DNA of 64,000 nucleotides from Nocardioides sp. LHD-245 (GTDB taxonomy: Bacteria > Actinomycetota > Actinomycetes > Propionibacteriales > Nocardioidaceae), in the NCBI RefSeq assembly GCF_030929495.1, contig NZ_JAVFWN010000002.1, forward strand, positions 248,001 through 312,000. Direction: 5' to 3'. Positions 23,796 to 32,852 of the stretch are shown here, piece after piece (positions within the stretch are counted from its first letter, which is position 1; every line of letters starts with the position of its first letter). Both the position numbers and the translations under genes were made by a program. The notes beneath the pieces are model-generated. The model made no database searches. It was given only the letters and a program-made list of their open reading frames with translations, and was not told the origin of the DNA.

Positions 23796-25253
23796 TCAGG
23801 TCAGCCAACGGGTGATCGGGTCGATCGCGAAGTAGACCACGAACAGACCGGCCACGACCCACAGCAGCGGGTGCAGCTCGCGGGCCTTGCCGCGCACCAC
23901 CTTGAGGAACGCGTAGGAGACGAATCCGGCCCCGATGCCGACCGAGATCGAGTACGTGAACGGCATCAGCGCGATGGTGAGGAAGGCCGGGATCGCGATC
24001 TCCACGTCGTCCCACGAGATGCCGGTGATCTGCTGCATCATCAAGAAGCCGACCAGGACCAGCGCCGGGACCGCGGCCTCCGACGGGATCATCGCGACCA
24101 GCGGCGACAGGAAGATCGTGACCAGGAAGAGCGCACCGGTCACGACCGAGGCCAGTCCGGTGCGGGCGCCCTCGCCGACCCCCGAGGCCGACTCGATGTA
24201 CGACGTGTTCGACGAGACGCCGGCCGCGCCGCCCGCGATCGCGGCGACGGAGTCGACGACCAAGATCCGCTCGGCGTGCGGTGGCATGCCGTCCTCGTCG
24301 AGCAGGCCGGCCTCGGCGCCGATGGCGGTCATCGTGCCCATGGTGTCGAAGAAGTCGGCGAGCATCAGCGAGAAGACGAGCAGCAGGACGGTGACCACGC
24401 CCGCCTTGTCCCAGGAGCCCAGCAGGTTGAACTCGCCGAGGGTGCCGAAGTCGGGGGCGTGGAAGGAGTCGGGCCAGGCCGGGACGGTGAGCGCCCAGCC
24501 ACCGGCCTGCTCCGCGGACCGGCCGAGGTCGCCGATCGCCTCGACGACGACCGCGACCGCGGTCATCACGACGATCGAGATCAAGATGGCGCCGCGCACG
24601 CGGCGTACCCACAGCGCCAGCATCAGCAGCAGGCCCACCACGAACACGAGAACCGGCCAGCCGCTGAGGTTGCCGTCGGCGCCGAGCTGGACGGGCACGG
24701 TCGTCTGCGCCCTGTCGGGGATCCGCGACACCACGCCGGCGTCGACGAACCCGATCAGGGCGATGAAGAGGCCGATGCCGACCGAGATGGCCACCTTGAG
24801 CTGCGCCGGCACCGCTCGGAAGACCGCCGTCCGGAATCCGGTGAGGACGAGCACGAGGATGAGGACGCCCTCGATCACCACCAGCCCCATCGCGTCGGCC
24901 CAGGTCATCTGGCTGGCGACCGCGAACGCGAGGAACGCGTTGAGGCCCAGCCCGGTCGCCAGGGCGAGCGGGTAGTTGGCCACGACGCCCATCAGGATCG
25001 TCAGCACACCCGCGACCAGCGCGGTGCCGGCGGCGATCGCCGCGAGGTTCGGCTCGGTGCCGCCGCCGAGGTACTTCCCGTCGATGTCGGTCGCGTAGCC
25101 GAGGATCAGCGGATTCAGTACGACGATGTAGGCCATCGTGAAGAACGTGACGACGCCTCCGCGGATCTCCTGACCGAGGCTGGAGCCCCGCTCGGAGATC
25201 CGGAAGTAGCGTTCGAGCGGGTTCGTCGGGGCGACGGGCTGGGCCGAGTTCAC
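23796..25253 (-). CDS. NCS2-family purine permease (AzgA-like)
   Basis: 485 residues from the GTG at 25253, which overlaps the stop of the upstream MFS gene (GTGA). The start block LERYFRISERGSSLGQEIRGGVVTFFTMAYIVVLNPLIL is the hallmark of the AzgA/PbuG branch that takes up hypoxanthine, guanine and adenine by proton symport. About 13 helices, with the substrate motifs FDTMGTMTAIGAEAG and SYIESASGVGEGARTGLASVVTG. Coupling to an MFS gene and a nearby MarR regulator suggests coordinated expression. Confidence 0.93.
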   Translation of the reverse strand: MNSAQPVAPTNPLERYFRISERGSSLGQEIRGGVVTFFTMAYIVVLNPLILGYATDIDGKYLGGGTEPNLAAIAAGTALVAGVLTILMGVVANYPLALATGLGLNAFLAFAVASQMTWADAMGLVVIEGVLILVLVLTGFRTAVFRAVPAQLKVAISVGIGLFIALIGFVDAGVVSRIPDRAQTTVPVQLGADGNLSGWPVLVFVVGLLLMLALWVRRVRGAILISIVVMTAVAVVVEAIGDLGRSAEQAGGWALTVPAWPDSFHAPDFGTLGEFNLLGSWDKAGVVTVLLLVFSLMLADFFDTMGTMTAIGAEAGLLDEDGMPPHAERILVVDSVAAIAGGAAGVSSNTSYIESASGVGEGARTGLASVVTGALFLVTIFLSPLVAMIPSEAAVPALVLVGFLMMQQITGISWDDVEIAIPAFLTIALMPFTYSISVGIGAGFVSYAFLKVVRGKARELHPLLWVVAGLFVVYFAIDPITRWLT

Positions 25254-26470
25254 GGCCGAAGCATGGCAGGAGCGACGGCCGGGGTCGAGCCGGCGGCCGG
25301 CTCGAGCGCGGGGCCTCCCGCCCTCGCCACGGTCCGGCGCACCAGCACGGCGAGCCCGACGCCCACCAGCACCAGGGCGCCGCCGAGGACCAGCGTCCAA
25401 CGGGCGCCGAACTGCTCGCCGATCCAACCGATGAAGGGGGCGCCCAGCGGCGTGCCGCCCATCACGATGGTCATGTAGATCGCCATCACCCGACCGCGCA
25501 GCGCCGGGGCCGACTCGATCTGCAGCAGCGCGTTGCAGGAGTTGAGCACGGTGATCACCGAGAAGCCGAGGAGCGGGCACAGCAGCACGAAGGTGAGGTA
25601 CGACGGCACCAGGCCCGCCGCGATCTCGACGACTCCGAACACCACCGCCGCACCCATCATCAGCCGGACCCGGACCCGGGAGCGGCCGGCCGCCACCAGT
25701 GCGCCGGTCAGCGAGCCGATCGCGAGGAAGGAGCCGAGGATGCCGTACTCCGTGGCGCCCTTGCCGAAGACCTCGGTCGCCATCAGCGCGGAGGTGATCT
25801 GGAAGTTCATGCCGAAGGTGCCCACGAAGAACGCGAGCACCAGGATCATCAGCATCTTGGGCTGGCCGCGCAGATAGGCGACGCCCTCGCGGAGCATGCC
25901 GGGCGTGCGGCTCGCGGTGGGCGGCGACTGGAGGGTGGCCTCGTCCATCCGACGCAGCTGGACGATCACGGCGAGGTAGGACACCGCGTTGGCCAGGATC
26001 ACCCAGCCGGTCGCCCGCATGCCGCCGCCGCCCAGACCGATGAGCAGGCCGGCGAGCCCGGGGCCGACCAGGCGCGCGGTGTTGAAGGCGGCCGAGTTCA
26101 GGCTCACCGCGTTGGCGACGTCGTCGGCACCGACCATCTCGGAGACGAAGGCCTGGCGGGCAGGACCGTCGAAGGCCGCGCCCACGCCGAAGACGAACGC
26201 GAGCAGGTAGACGTGCCAGGTCTCGGCCACGCCGAACGCGGCGATCACGCCGAGGGCGAGCGAGGCGAGGGCCATCACGGCCTGCGTGATCTGGAGCAGG
26301 ACCCGCTTGGGGATGCGGTCGGCGACCACGCCGGCGTACGGGGAGAGCAGCAGCACCGGCAGGAACTGGAGGCCCGTCGTGATGCCGAGGGCGGCGCCGC
26401 CGTTGCCGGGGATGGTCAGGACCAGCCAGTCCTGAGCGACCCGCTGCATCCAGGTGCCGACGTTCGACAC
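25250..26470 (-). CDS. MFS transporter (EntS/MFS_3-like exporter)
   Basis: 406 residues from the GTG at 26470; about 11-12 helices, with FLPVLLLSPYAGVVADRIPKR as the loop 2-3 motif and GVGAAFDGPARQAFVSEMV in helix 4, like enterobactin- or drug-exporting MFS_3 proteins. The conserved N-terminus of the family (RSLAHPNYRLYFAGSIVSN) is encoded upstream of this GTG, back to about 26533, but no ATG, GTG or TTG exists there before an in-frame TGA. A GAAGGAG stands 5 bases before an ACG at 26533, so the real protein may start at ACG (427 residues). Ends in a GTGA overlap with the permease. Confidence 0.85.
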   Translation of the reverse strand: MSNVGTWMQRVAQDWLVLTIPGNGGAALGITTGLQFLPVLLLSPYAGVVADRIPKRVLLQITQAVMALASLALGVIAAFGVAETWHVYLLAFVFGVGAAFDGPARQAFVSEMVGADDVANAVSLNSAAFNTARLVGPGLAGLLIGLGGGGMRATGWVILANAVSYLAVIVQLRRMDEATLQSPPTASRTPGMLREGVAYLRGQPKMLMILVLAFFVGTFGMNFQITSALMATEVFGKGATEYGILGSFLAIGSLTGALVAAGRSRVRVRLMMGAAVVFGVVEIAAGLVPSYLTFVLLCPLLGFSVITVLNSCNALLQIESAPALRGRVMAIYMTIVMGGTPLGAPFIGWIGEQFGARWTLVLGGALVLVGVGLAVLVRRTVARAGGPALEPAAGSTPAVAPAMLRP

Positions 26471-26595
26471 GATGCTGCCGGCGAAGTACAGGCGGTAGTT
26501 CGGGTGGGCCAGGGAGCGGAATCGGGGGCTCGTGGGGACTCCTTCGGTCGGTCAGCGGGGCGTGGTCATCGGGGTGGTGGTCGACGAGCTCGCGC

Positions 26596-27045
26596 TCAGT
26601 CGGCCTCTGCGAGGCGTTGCAGGAGCGGAGCCGCGCGGCGCAGCACGTCGCGCTCCTCCGGGGTCAGGTCGGCGAGCCGGCGCGAGAGCCAGCGGTCGCG
26701 ACGGGCGACGTCGGCGGCCACTACGGCGCGCCCGGCGTCCGTGATCCGGACGACGACCTGCCGGCCGTCACTCGGATGCGGGCGCCGCTCGACGAGCTCG
26801 GCGTCGGCGAGCCCGGTGACCGTGCGGGTCATGCTCGGCGGCTGCACCTGCTCGCGGCCGGCCAGCGCTCCGACAGTGAGGTCGCCCTGGCGGCCGAGGG
26901 CATAGAGCACCGCCATCGCCGACACACTCAGGTCGTTGTCGGGGTGCCGCTCGCGCAACAGCCTCCGGCGCAGGCGCACGACCGCGAAGCGGAGCTCGGT
27001 CGCGAGTCCGGCGTCACTGCGCACGTGCTTCTCGAGAGTGGGCAT
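26596..27045 (-). CDS. MarR-family regulator
   Basis: 149 residues with the MarR winged helix: SVSAMAVLYALGRQGDLTVGALAGREQVQPPSMTRTVTGL (helices 3-4) and the wing VERRPHPSDGRQVVVRITDAG. The neighbouring downstream gene on the same strand is an exporter, so it is probably the local repressor responding to a small ligand (inference). A candidate operator lies just upstream at 27049-27076. Confidence 0.92.
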   Translation of the reverse strand: MPTLEKHVRSDAGLATELRFAVVRLRRRLLRERHPDNDLSVSAMAVLYALGRQGDLTVGALAGREQVQPPSMTRTVTGLADAELVERRPHPSDGRQVVVRITDAGRAVVAADVARRDRWLSRRLADLTPEERDVLRRAAPLLQRLAEAD

Positions 27046-27048
27046 ATC

Positions 27049-27076
27049 GTTAGCCTAAGTCATTACCTCTGCTAAC
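27049..27076. promoter_or_regulatory. Candidate MarR operator
   Basis: GTTAGC and GCTAAC, 16 bp apart, in the AT-richer gap between the divergent marR and DUF2530 genes. The position fits autorepression. The arms are short, so this is tentative. Confidence 0.4.
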
Positions 27077-27102
27077 TATTCCCGGAGCAGTAGCATGGGC
27101 TC

Positions 27103-27396
27103 GTGGAGCTCCGCGACGATCAGCCGACCCAGCACGAGATCGGCAACCGGACCTACCTCATCGCGCCCGTCGAGCCCCTCGACGTCGACGGGGTGCGGAC
27201 CGTCCAGGTCGGCACCGCGCTCTTCCTCCTCGCCTTCGTCGGCCTGCTCCCGTTCTACGGGCGGCTCGAGGAGGACGGCCGCACGTGGCTGCTGTGGATG
27301 TGCCTGACCGGGGTCGGCCTCGGCCTGCTCGGCACGGAGTACTGCAAGCGGCGCCGCCGGGCCCGCTCCGAGCGCGACCACGACGCCCATGAGTGA
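27103..27396 (+). CDS. DUF2530 membrane protein
   Basis: 97 residues from GTG. Two membrane helices (VGTALFLLAFVGLLPFY and WLLWMCLTGVGLGLLG) and a basic C-terminus (EYCKRRRRARSERD), with the N-terminal VEPLDVDGVRTVQVGT typical of the actinobacterial DUF2530 family. Function unknown. Its last 8 bases overlap the methyltransferase start. Confidence 0.82.
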   Translation: MELRDDQPTQHEIGNRTYLIAPVEPLDVDGVRTVQVGTALFLLAFVGLLPFYGRLEEDGRTWLLWMCLTGVGLGLLGTEYCKRRRRARSERDHDAHE

Positions 27397-28018
27397 GGCC
27401 GCGCCCCTCCGCCCGACCCGCTGGGCCCTCGGCGGGCCGCGCAACGGCGGCTATGCCGACCGGTTCGCCCAGCTGATCGCCGAGGGAGCCGACGTCGTCG
27501 GCGAGGCCCGGCTCGCCGACGCCCTGGTCCCCCGCGGCGCGACGATCCTCGACGCCGGCTCCGGCATGGGCCGGATCGGCGCCCACCTGCGCGCCCTCGG
27601 CCACCGGGTCACGGCGGCCGAGCCCGACCCCGCCCTCGTCGAGCAGTCCCGGCGCACCTACCCGGACCTGCCGGTGCTCCCGCTGGAGATCCTCGCGCTG
27701 ACGCCCGATGCCCTCACCGCGGCCGGCGCGCCCACGTCGTACGACCTGGTGGTGTGCGTCGGCAACGTGCTCACCTTCGTCGCCGAGGGCACCGAGGTCG
27801 CCGTCCTGGAGCGCCTCGGCTCGCTGCTCGCCCCCGGCGGCCGGATCCTGGTGGGCTTCCACCTGCAGCAGGGGCCGGCGACCGCGAGGGTGTACCCGCC
27901 GGAGGAGTTCGCCGCGGACGTCGAGGCGGCCGGGCTGGTCGTCCAGCAGCGCTTCGGTGGCTACGACCTGCGGCCGGTCGACGACCTCTACGCGGTCACG
28001 ATCCTCGCCCGGCCCTGA
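27389..28018 (+). CDS. Class I SAM-dependent methyltransferase
   Basis: 209 residues. Motif I is ILDAGSGMGRIGAHL (about 53-67), the acidic end of strand 2 is AAEPDPALVEQSRR, motif III/IV is YDLVVCVGNVLTFV and post-I GSLLAPGGRILVGFHL. N-terminal NGGYADRFAQL is common in a group of small-molecule methyltransferases of unknown substrate. It overlaps the DUF2530 gene, so the two are co-translated. Confidence 0.85.
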   Translation: MSEAAPLRPTRWALGGPRNGGYADRFAQLIAEGADVVGEARLADALVPRGATILDAGSGMGRIGAHLRALGHRVTAAEPDPALVEQSRRTYPDLPVLPLEILALTPDALTAAGAPTSYDLVVCVGNVLTFVAEGTEVAVLERLGSLLAPGGRILVGFHLQQGPATARVYPPEEFAADVEAAGLVVQQRFGGYDLRPVDDLYAVTILARP

Positions 28019-28030
28019 CCCCGGCCGGCC

Positions 28031-28226
28031 TTGTAACTAAGGGTTACAGCACGGAATTCAGCGCCATAGCGCCCGGGTAGTAGCAGCAGCACCCGGGTAG
28101 ACGCGTCCGAGGCACCCCACGCTCGCGTTCCGGTCACGACGACCGGCACGCAGCATCCACCCGGGCGTTAGGACCACTACCCGGGCGCTGTTGCACCGGT
28201 TTTCGCGCCGTAACCCTTAGTTACAA
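28031..28226. repeat. 196-bp terminal-inverted-repeat element, copy 1
   Basis: Ends are perfect 17-base inverted repeats, TTGTAACTAAGGGTTAC and GTAACCCTTAGTTACAA, each itself an inverted repeat (GTAAC-N5-GTTAC). Inside are four copies of a CCCGGGTAG-type motif: two direct copies at about 28072 and 28092 and two inverted copies at about 28159 and 28179, each pair 20 bp apart. The AATTC side and the AAAA side are distinct, and the whole sequence is found inverted at 55742-55946. It fills the gap between two convergent genes. No ORF, no transposase. Confidence 0.92.
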
Positions 28227-28240
28227 GGGGCGAGCGCCCC

Positions 28241-29035
28241 TCAGAAGGTCTCGAGGTCGTCGAGGGAGATCGTGTCGATGACGGGCGGCGCGGGCGGCTG
28301 GGGCTGCTGGCGCTTGCTCAGCCGGATCTCGGAGTGAGCGCCGCAGCCGTGCTGGTGCGCGACAACGCGTCCGTCGTCGTTGGCGTCGCCGTTGGCGCAC
28401 ACGCCGAACAGCTCCGACAGCGGGCCGGCGAGGCGGACCAGGAAACCGCAGGAGTAGCAGTGGTGCGGCGCGGACTTGGCGATCGGCGCGTCGGGACCGG
28501 CGGCGCCGTCGTACCAGCGCTCGGCGGCGGCGTCGCGGCCCTCGCGCGAGAGCACCCGGACCCGGCCGAGGCCGAGGTCCTTGGCGACCTGGCGCACCTG
28601 GGCCTGGTCGTCGGCGTCGAGCGGGTCGTCGCCGAAGGAGTACGTCGGCACCAGCCGCGCGTCGTCGTCGGAGACGGGGAGCAGGTCGCCGGGCGACATG
28701 TCGCCGGGAAGCAGCCGGTCGCGGTAGGGCACCCAGGCAGGGGCGACGATGGCGTCGGAGCCGGGGAGCAGGACGACCTCGACCACGGTGACCTTGCGCT
28801 GGCGGGAGGCCCGGGTGAGCGTGACCGCCCACTGCCAGCCGCGGTAGCCCCGGCGCGTGCAGTCGAACAGGTGGGTGACGACCCGGAGCCCGTCGATCTG
28901 GTGGCCGCGGTGGTCGCCGACGTCGGAGGCGTCGACCTCCTCGAGCAGCGCCGAGCGCGCCGCGTCGATCGCGTCGGCGGTGGCGGCGTCGGTCAGCTTG
29001 CGCTCGAGGGTGGACACCGGCACAGCATCCCCCAT
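28241..29035 (-). CDS. DUF3027 protein
   Basis: 264 residues from the ATG at 29035 (GTG starts three and five codons later are possible). The family is confined to actinobacteria. Visible blocks: TRRGYRGWQWAVTLTRASRQRKVTVVEVVLLPG, VPYRDRLLPGDMSPGDLLP, and a C-terminal zinc-binding-looking region with CYSCGFLV, FGVCANGD and HQHGCGAHSE. The four Cys and His there suggest a metal site. Function unknown. The 3' end faces the inverted-repeat element. Confidence 0.88.
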   Translation of the reverse strand: MGDAVPVSTLERKLTDAATADAIDAARSALLEEVDASDVGDHRGHQIDGLRVVTHLFDCTRRGYRGWQWAVTLTRASRQRKVTVVEVVLLPGSDAIVAPAWVPYRDRLLPGDMSPGDLLPVSDDDARLVPTYSFGDDPLDADDQAQVRQVAKDLGLGRVRVLSREGRDAAAERWYDGAAGPDAPIAKSAPHHCYSCGFLVRLAGPLSELFGVCANGDANDDGRVVAHQHGCGAHSEIRLSKRQQPQPPAPPVIDTISLDDLETF

Positions 29036-29081
29036 CGTGGCGACGCACGTCACGTCGGGGGTAACAGGCAAGATAGGGAAG

Positions 29082-30509
29082 GTGAGCACCGACGGCCCGG
29101 ACCTGAGCCCCCCGCCGGAGCGCGGCCCCGCCGGCGACGCGCCCGCCGAGACCGGCTCGGTCCGCGCGGCCAAGGCGACCGCGCGGGGCGTCAAGGGCTT
29201 CGCCCGGGTGACCGGACGCGCCAGCAAGGCGACGGTGCGCACGGCACGCAAGGCCGCCGGCGCCCAGGGCGCGGAGCGCTCCGGTCTCAACCGGCTCATC
29301 GAGCTGCACGCCGCGAACGCGGCCGGCGACTCGGCCTTCGCGATCGCGCTGGCCGGCACCGTCTTCTTCGCCGGCGCCACCAGCGGTCAGCGCGGCCCGG
29401 TGCTGCTCTTCCTCGGCCTCACCATGGTCCCGTTCGCGATCGTGGCCCCCCTGATCGGCCCCTTCCTCGACCGGTTCAGCCACGGCCGGCGTTGGGCGAT
29501 CGGCGCCACCTTCGCGCTGCGCGCCTTCCTGTGCTGGATCCTCGCCGGGACGCTCAGCGACGGCTCCCCCTGGTTCTACGTCGCCGCGCTCGGCGTCCTC
29601 GTCTCGTCCAAGGCGTACGGCGTGGCGAAGGCCGCCGCGGTGCCACGTCTGGTCCCCCAGGAGATCACCCTGGTGAAGGCCAACGGCCGGGTGGCGCTCG
29701 CCGGCGTGGTGGGCGCCTGCGCGTCGGCACCGCTCGCGGGTGCGGCGTACTGGATCGGACCCGAGTGGGCCTGCCGCTACGCCTTCCTGGTGTTCACCGT
29801 GGGCACGGTCGCGGCGATCCTGCTGCCCGGGAAGATCGACTCCTCGGCGGGCGAGGAGTCGATCGACGGGCCACGCGGCACCGGGCGCCGCGCCGGGCTG
29901 CCGCCCCAGGTCGCCTTCGCCCTGCGTGCCAACTGCGGGCCCCGCCTGCTCTCCGGCTTCCTCACCATGTTCATGACGTTCGTGCTGATGACCGAGCCGC
30001 TCGACGGCTGGGAGAGCAAGACCAAGGCGACGCTGACGGTCGGCCTGGTCGTCGGCGCCGCGGGCCTCGGCAACACCGTCGGCATCGTCGTGGCATCGCT
30101 GGCCCGCAAGATCAACCCGGCCGCGATGGTCGTCATCGCCCTGCTCGCCGACATCGTCGCGCTCGTCGTGGCGACCCTCTTCTTCAGCCTGCTCCCGCTC
30201 GTGCTGCTGGGCCTGACTGTCGGCCTGATGCAGTACCTCGCCAAGGTCTCGCTCGACTCGACCATCCAGGCCGGCGTCCCGGTGCGCGCGCACGCGAGCG
30301 CGTTCGCGAAGGGCGACACGACCCTGCAGCTGGCGTGGGTCGTCGGCGGCTTCCTCGGCGTGATCCTGTCCTATCCCGCCGTCAACGGCATCGGACTGGG
30401 CTTCGCCGCCGTCCTGCTGACCGCCTGGGCCGTCTTCGTCCTGCGGACCAGTCCGTCGCGACGCGAGCGGAACCGGCCGGGCAGCCCGGTCGGCGCCACC
30501 CCCGGCTGA
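29082..30509 (+). CDS. MFS transporter
   Basis: 475 residues from GTG 29082. A 75-residue charged N-terminal region (Arg/Lys/Ala-rich) precedes about 12 helices. Helix 2-3 loop: IGPFLDRFSHGRRWAIG, the MFS motif A equivalent. The family resembles the putative MFS proteins commonly found next to DUF3027 genes in actinobacteria, with which it is divergent (46 bp apart). Substrate unknown. Confidence 0.85.
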   Translation: MSTDGPDLSPPPERGPAGDAPAETGSVRAAKATARGVKGFARVTGRASKATVRTARKAAGAQGAERSGLNRLIELHAANAAGDSAFAIALAGTVFFAGATSGQRGPVLLFLGLTMVPFAIVAPLIGPFLDRFSHGRRWAIGATFALRAFLCWILAGTLSDGSPWFYVAALGVLVSSKAYGVAKAAAVPRLVPQEITLVKANGRVALAGVVGACASAPLAGAAYWIGPEWACRYAFLVFTVGTVAAILLPGKIDSSAGEESIDGPRGTGRRAGLPPQVAFALRANCGPRLLSGFLTMFMTFVLMTEPLDGWESKTKATLTVGLVVGAAGLGNTVGIVVASLARKINPAAMVVIALLADIVALVVATLFFSLLPLVLLGLTVGLMQYLAKVSLDSTIQAGVPVRAHASAFAKGDTTLQLAWVVGGFLGVILSYPAVNGIGLGFAAVLLTAWAVFVLRTSPSRRERNRPGSPVGATPG

Positions 30510-30522
30510 GCCGAGCCGGGCC

Positions 30523-30918
30523 CTACGACTCGAGCTCGTCGGCCAGCGCGCGCAGCAGCTTGGCCACCGGCTGCGCCGTACGACGGTCGGGGTGGCGGCC
30601 GTGGCGGTAGGCCTCGCCCACGCCGTCGAGCACCCGGATCAGGTCCTCGACGATCGGGACCATCTCTTCGGGCTTCTTGCGCTTGGCCTGCTGCTGGTTG
30701 CGCGCGACCGAGGCCGGCGCGTCGAGGATCCGCACCTGGAGGGCCTGCTCACCACGGCGGCCCTGGGCGATGCCGAACTCCACCCGGGTGCCCGCCTTGA
30801 GCGTGGTCACGCCGTCGGGCAGCGCATCGGCGCGGACGTAGACGTCCTCCCCGCCCTGCTGGGAGAGGAAGCCGAAGCCCTTCTCCGCGTCGTACCACTT
30901 CACCTTGCCAGTCGGCAC
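30523..30918 (-). CDS. Cold-shock-domain protein with C-terminal extension
   Basis: 131 residues from GTG 30918 ([19 protein letters not shown]). The cold-shock domain covers residues 1-67 with RNP-1 KGFGFL and a variant RNP-2 DVYVRADAL in place of the usual VFVH. A 60-residue tail ([41 protein letters not shown]) is helical and basic, longer than in the 67-residue CspA type. RNA chaperone by family; the role of the tail is unknown. Confidence 0.9.
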   Translation of the reverse strand: MPTGKVKWYDAEKGFGFLSQQGGEDVYVRADALPDGVTTLKAGTRVEFGIAQGRRGEQALQVRILDAPASVARNQQQAKRKKPEEMVPIVEDLIRVLDGVGEAYRHGRHPDRRTAQPVAKLLRALADELES

Positions 30919-31015
30919 GGCTCGGCCCACCCTCTCCTCACGCCTGCGTGCGCCCGGTCGGGCGCACGAACCGCACATCGTAGGACATGCGGTGTCGGCC
31001 TCTATTCTCGCGAAC

Positions 31016-31615
31016 GTGGCAACCGAATTGATCCCGCCCGGGCTGCCGGCGCCCCTCCTCCCGATCCGGACCGAGCGCCTCGTGCTGCGCGCCGTGCTGC
31101 CCACGGACGAAGCGGCGATCGGCGCCTACTGCGCGAGCCCCGAGGTCACCCGGTACCTGCCCTTCGGGCCGCTCGGCGCCGAGGGCCTGCGGGAGCGGAT
31201 GGAGCGGATGGTGGCGGGGAGGGCGCCGTCGGCACCCGGCGAGATGCTGTCGCTCGCGGTCGAGCACGACGGCGTGCTGGTCGGCGACCTGATGCTGCGC
31301 CTCACCGCCCGGCACGGGCCCCAGGACCCGCCGGCGATCGGGGAGCTGGGCTGGGTCTTCGCCCCGGAGTACGCCGGGCGCGGGTTCGCGACCGAGTCCG
31401 CCCGCGCCCTGGTCGACCTGGCGTTCACGCACTACCCGCTGCATCGGCTGATGGCCCAGCTCGACCCGCGCAACCTCCCCTCCGCCCGGCTGTGCGAGCG
31501 GCTGGGCATGCGGCACGAGGCGCACACCCGCGAGGACTTCGCCGAGCGGGACGGCTCGTGGGGCGACACCTCGGTCTACGGGCTGCTGCGCCGCGAGTGG
31601 GAGGCGCGGGGCTGA
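31016..31615 (+). CDS. GNAT N-acetyltransferase (RimJ/RimL-like)
   Basis: 199 residues from GTG 31016. It begins with the RimJ/L-type strand [18 protein letters not shown]. Acetyl-CoA site: [28 protein letters not shown], then [29 protein letters not shown], the conserved C-terminal block. Probably acetylates a protein N-terminus or a small amine; no further clue from the context. Confidence 0.9.
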   Translation: MATELIPPGLPAPLLPIRTERLVLRAVLPTDEAAIGAYCASPEVTRYLPFGPLGAEGLRERMERMVAGRAPSAPGEMLSLAVEHDGVLVGDLMLRLTARHGPQDPPAIGELGWVFAPEYAGRGFATESARALVDLAFTHYPLHRLMAQLDPRNLPSARLCERLGMRHEAHTREDFAERDGSWGDTSVYGLLRREWEARG

Positions 31616-31622
31616 CCCGGGC

Positions 31623-32825
31623 TCAACCCTCTCTCTCGACCCGCATGGTGCGGTCGCCGAAGCGCACCTCGTCGCCCGCGAGCAGGGTGCTCGGACGCCC
31701 CGGGGACAGCGAGCGGGACATTCCCTTGCGGATGACGTAGGAGCCGTTGGTCGACCCGCGGTCCATCACCACGAGCGCGCCGTCGGCGGCGACCTGGAAC
31801 TGGGCGTGGGTCTTCGACAGCGACATGTCGGAGGAGCGCAGGGGGACGACGTGTCGCACCGGCTCCCCCGGCCGGGGCTCCGGGCGCCGGCCGACGAGAG
31901 CGAGGCCCTCGACCACGAAGCGCTCGCCGGTGTCGAACTCGACCCGCCACCGGACGGTCTGTGGCGTGAGCGCCTCTGCGGACCCGGCGCTCGGGTCGGG
32001 CCGGACCCGGGTCTGCTCGACCGGGGGACGCTCGGCGGCCGGGACCGGCGTGGGCCGCGGCGCGGCAGGAGCGGGCGCGGCCTGGCTGGGGACGGCCGGG
32101 GTGGGCGCGGCCGGGGTGGGCGCGGCCGGGGTGGGGACGGCCGGGCTGGGGACGGCCGGGCTGGGCGCCGCGGCCGGGACGACGGCCGGCACGGGCGCGG
32201 GGGTCGGGAGGGGGGTGGAGGTGGGCGTGGGGGTGGGCGTGGGGGTCGGGTCCGGGCGCTCCTCGACCGGCGACGGCAGCAGCCGCATGGCGGTGAGGTT
32301 CACGATCTGCTGCGGCCGCGCGACCTCCGCGGCCTCCTCGACCTCCTGGGGCCGGACGTCGACCACGACGGCGTCCCCGATCCGGTCGTGCAGTCCGCGA
32401 CGCTGCCGCGACGGGTCCATCGCCGCGGTCCAGGCGAGCGTGGCCAGGCCGAGACCGGCGGTCGGCAGCCCGGCGATGCCGAGCACCAGCGTCCGCAGCA
32501 GCCCGGCGCCGACGCCGATGGGCTCGCCCGTCGTACGCCGCACGACCCGCAGGCCGGTAGCCGCCTTGCCGGGGGTCCGGCCGGTCGCGCCCACGAGCAC
32601 GGCCAGCACCAGACCGACCAGGACCGCCACCCCGACGAAGGTGAGGACGAGGAGCCAGGCGCTGTCCGGCTCGACGAGGCGCCACACCGCGAGCGCCGCG
32701 GCGGCGGCGACGGCCCAGCCCAGCGCCCGGTCGATGACCGCGGCGGTGAACCGGCGCTCCATCTCCGCGGGTGGAGAGGCGGCACCGTCGCCGGCGGGCG
32801 GCGGTGGGCTGGGGACGTGCGTCAT
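31623..32825 (-). CDS. RDD membrane domain plus FHA domain protein
   Basis: 400 residues. N-terminal RDD domain (about 20-155): EMERRFTAAVIDRALGW, two to three helices and GRTPGKAATGLRVVRRTTGEPIG. A long Pro/Thr/Ala-rich linker (about 185-270, PTPTPTPTPTSTPLPTPAP) leads to a C-terminal FHA domain (about 300-397): VGRRPEPRPGEPVRHVVPLRSSDMSLSKTHAQFQ with GSTNGSYV. The FHA would bind a phosphothreonine peptide. Last gene of a PP2C-FHA-RDD/FHA operon; the cognate Ser/Thr kinase is not in the window. Confidence 0.88.
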   Translation of the reverse strand: MTHVPSPPPPAGDGAASPPAEMERRFTAAVIDRALGWAVAAAAALAVWRLVEPDSAWLLVLTFVGVAVLVGLVLAVLVGATGRTPGKAATGLRVVRRTTGEPIGVGAGLLRTLVLGIAGLPTAGLGLATLAWTAAMDPSRQRRGLHDRIGDAVVVDVRPQEVEEAAEVARPQQIVNLTAMRLLPSPVEERPDPTPTPTPTPTSTPLPTPAPVPAVVPAAAPSPAVPSPAVPTPAAPTPAAPTPAVPSQAAPAPAAPRPTPVPAAERPPVEQTRVRPDPSAGSAEALTPQTVRWRVEFDTGERFVVEGLALVGRRPEPRPGEPVRHVVPLRSSDMSLSKTHAQFQVAADGALVVMDRGSTNGSYVIRKGMSRSLSPGRPSTLLAGDEVRFGDRTMRVEREG

Positions 32826-32852
32826 GCGGAGCGCTCCGAGTAGCGGGCAGGG

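Noticed and set aside
28031..28226. Classical insertion sequence
   Set aside because: The length (about 200 bp) leaves no room for a transposase, and no target duplication is clear in either copy.
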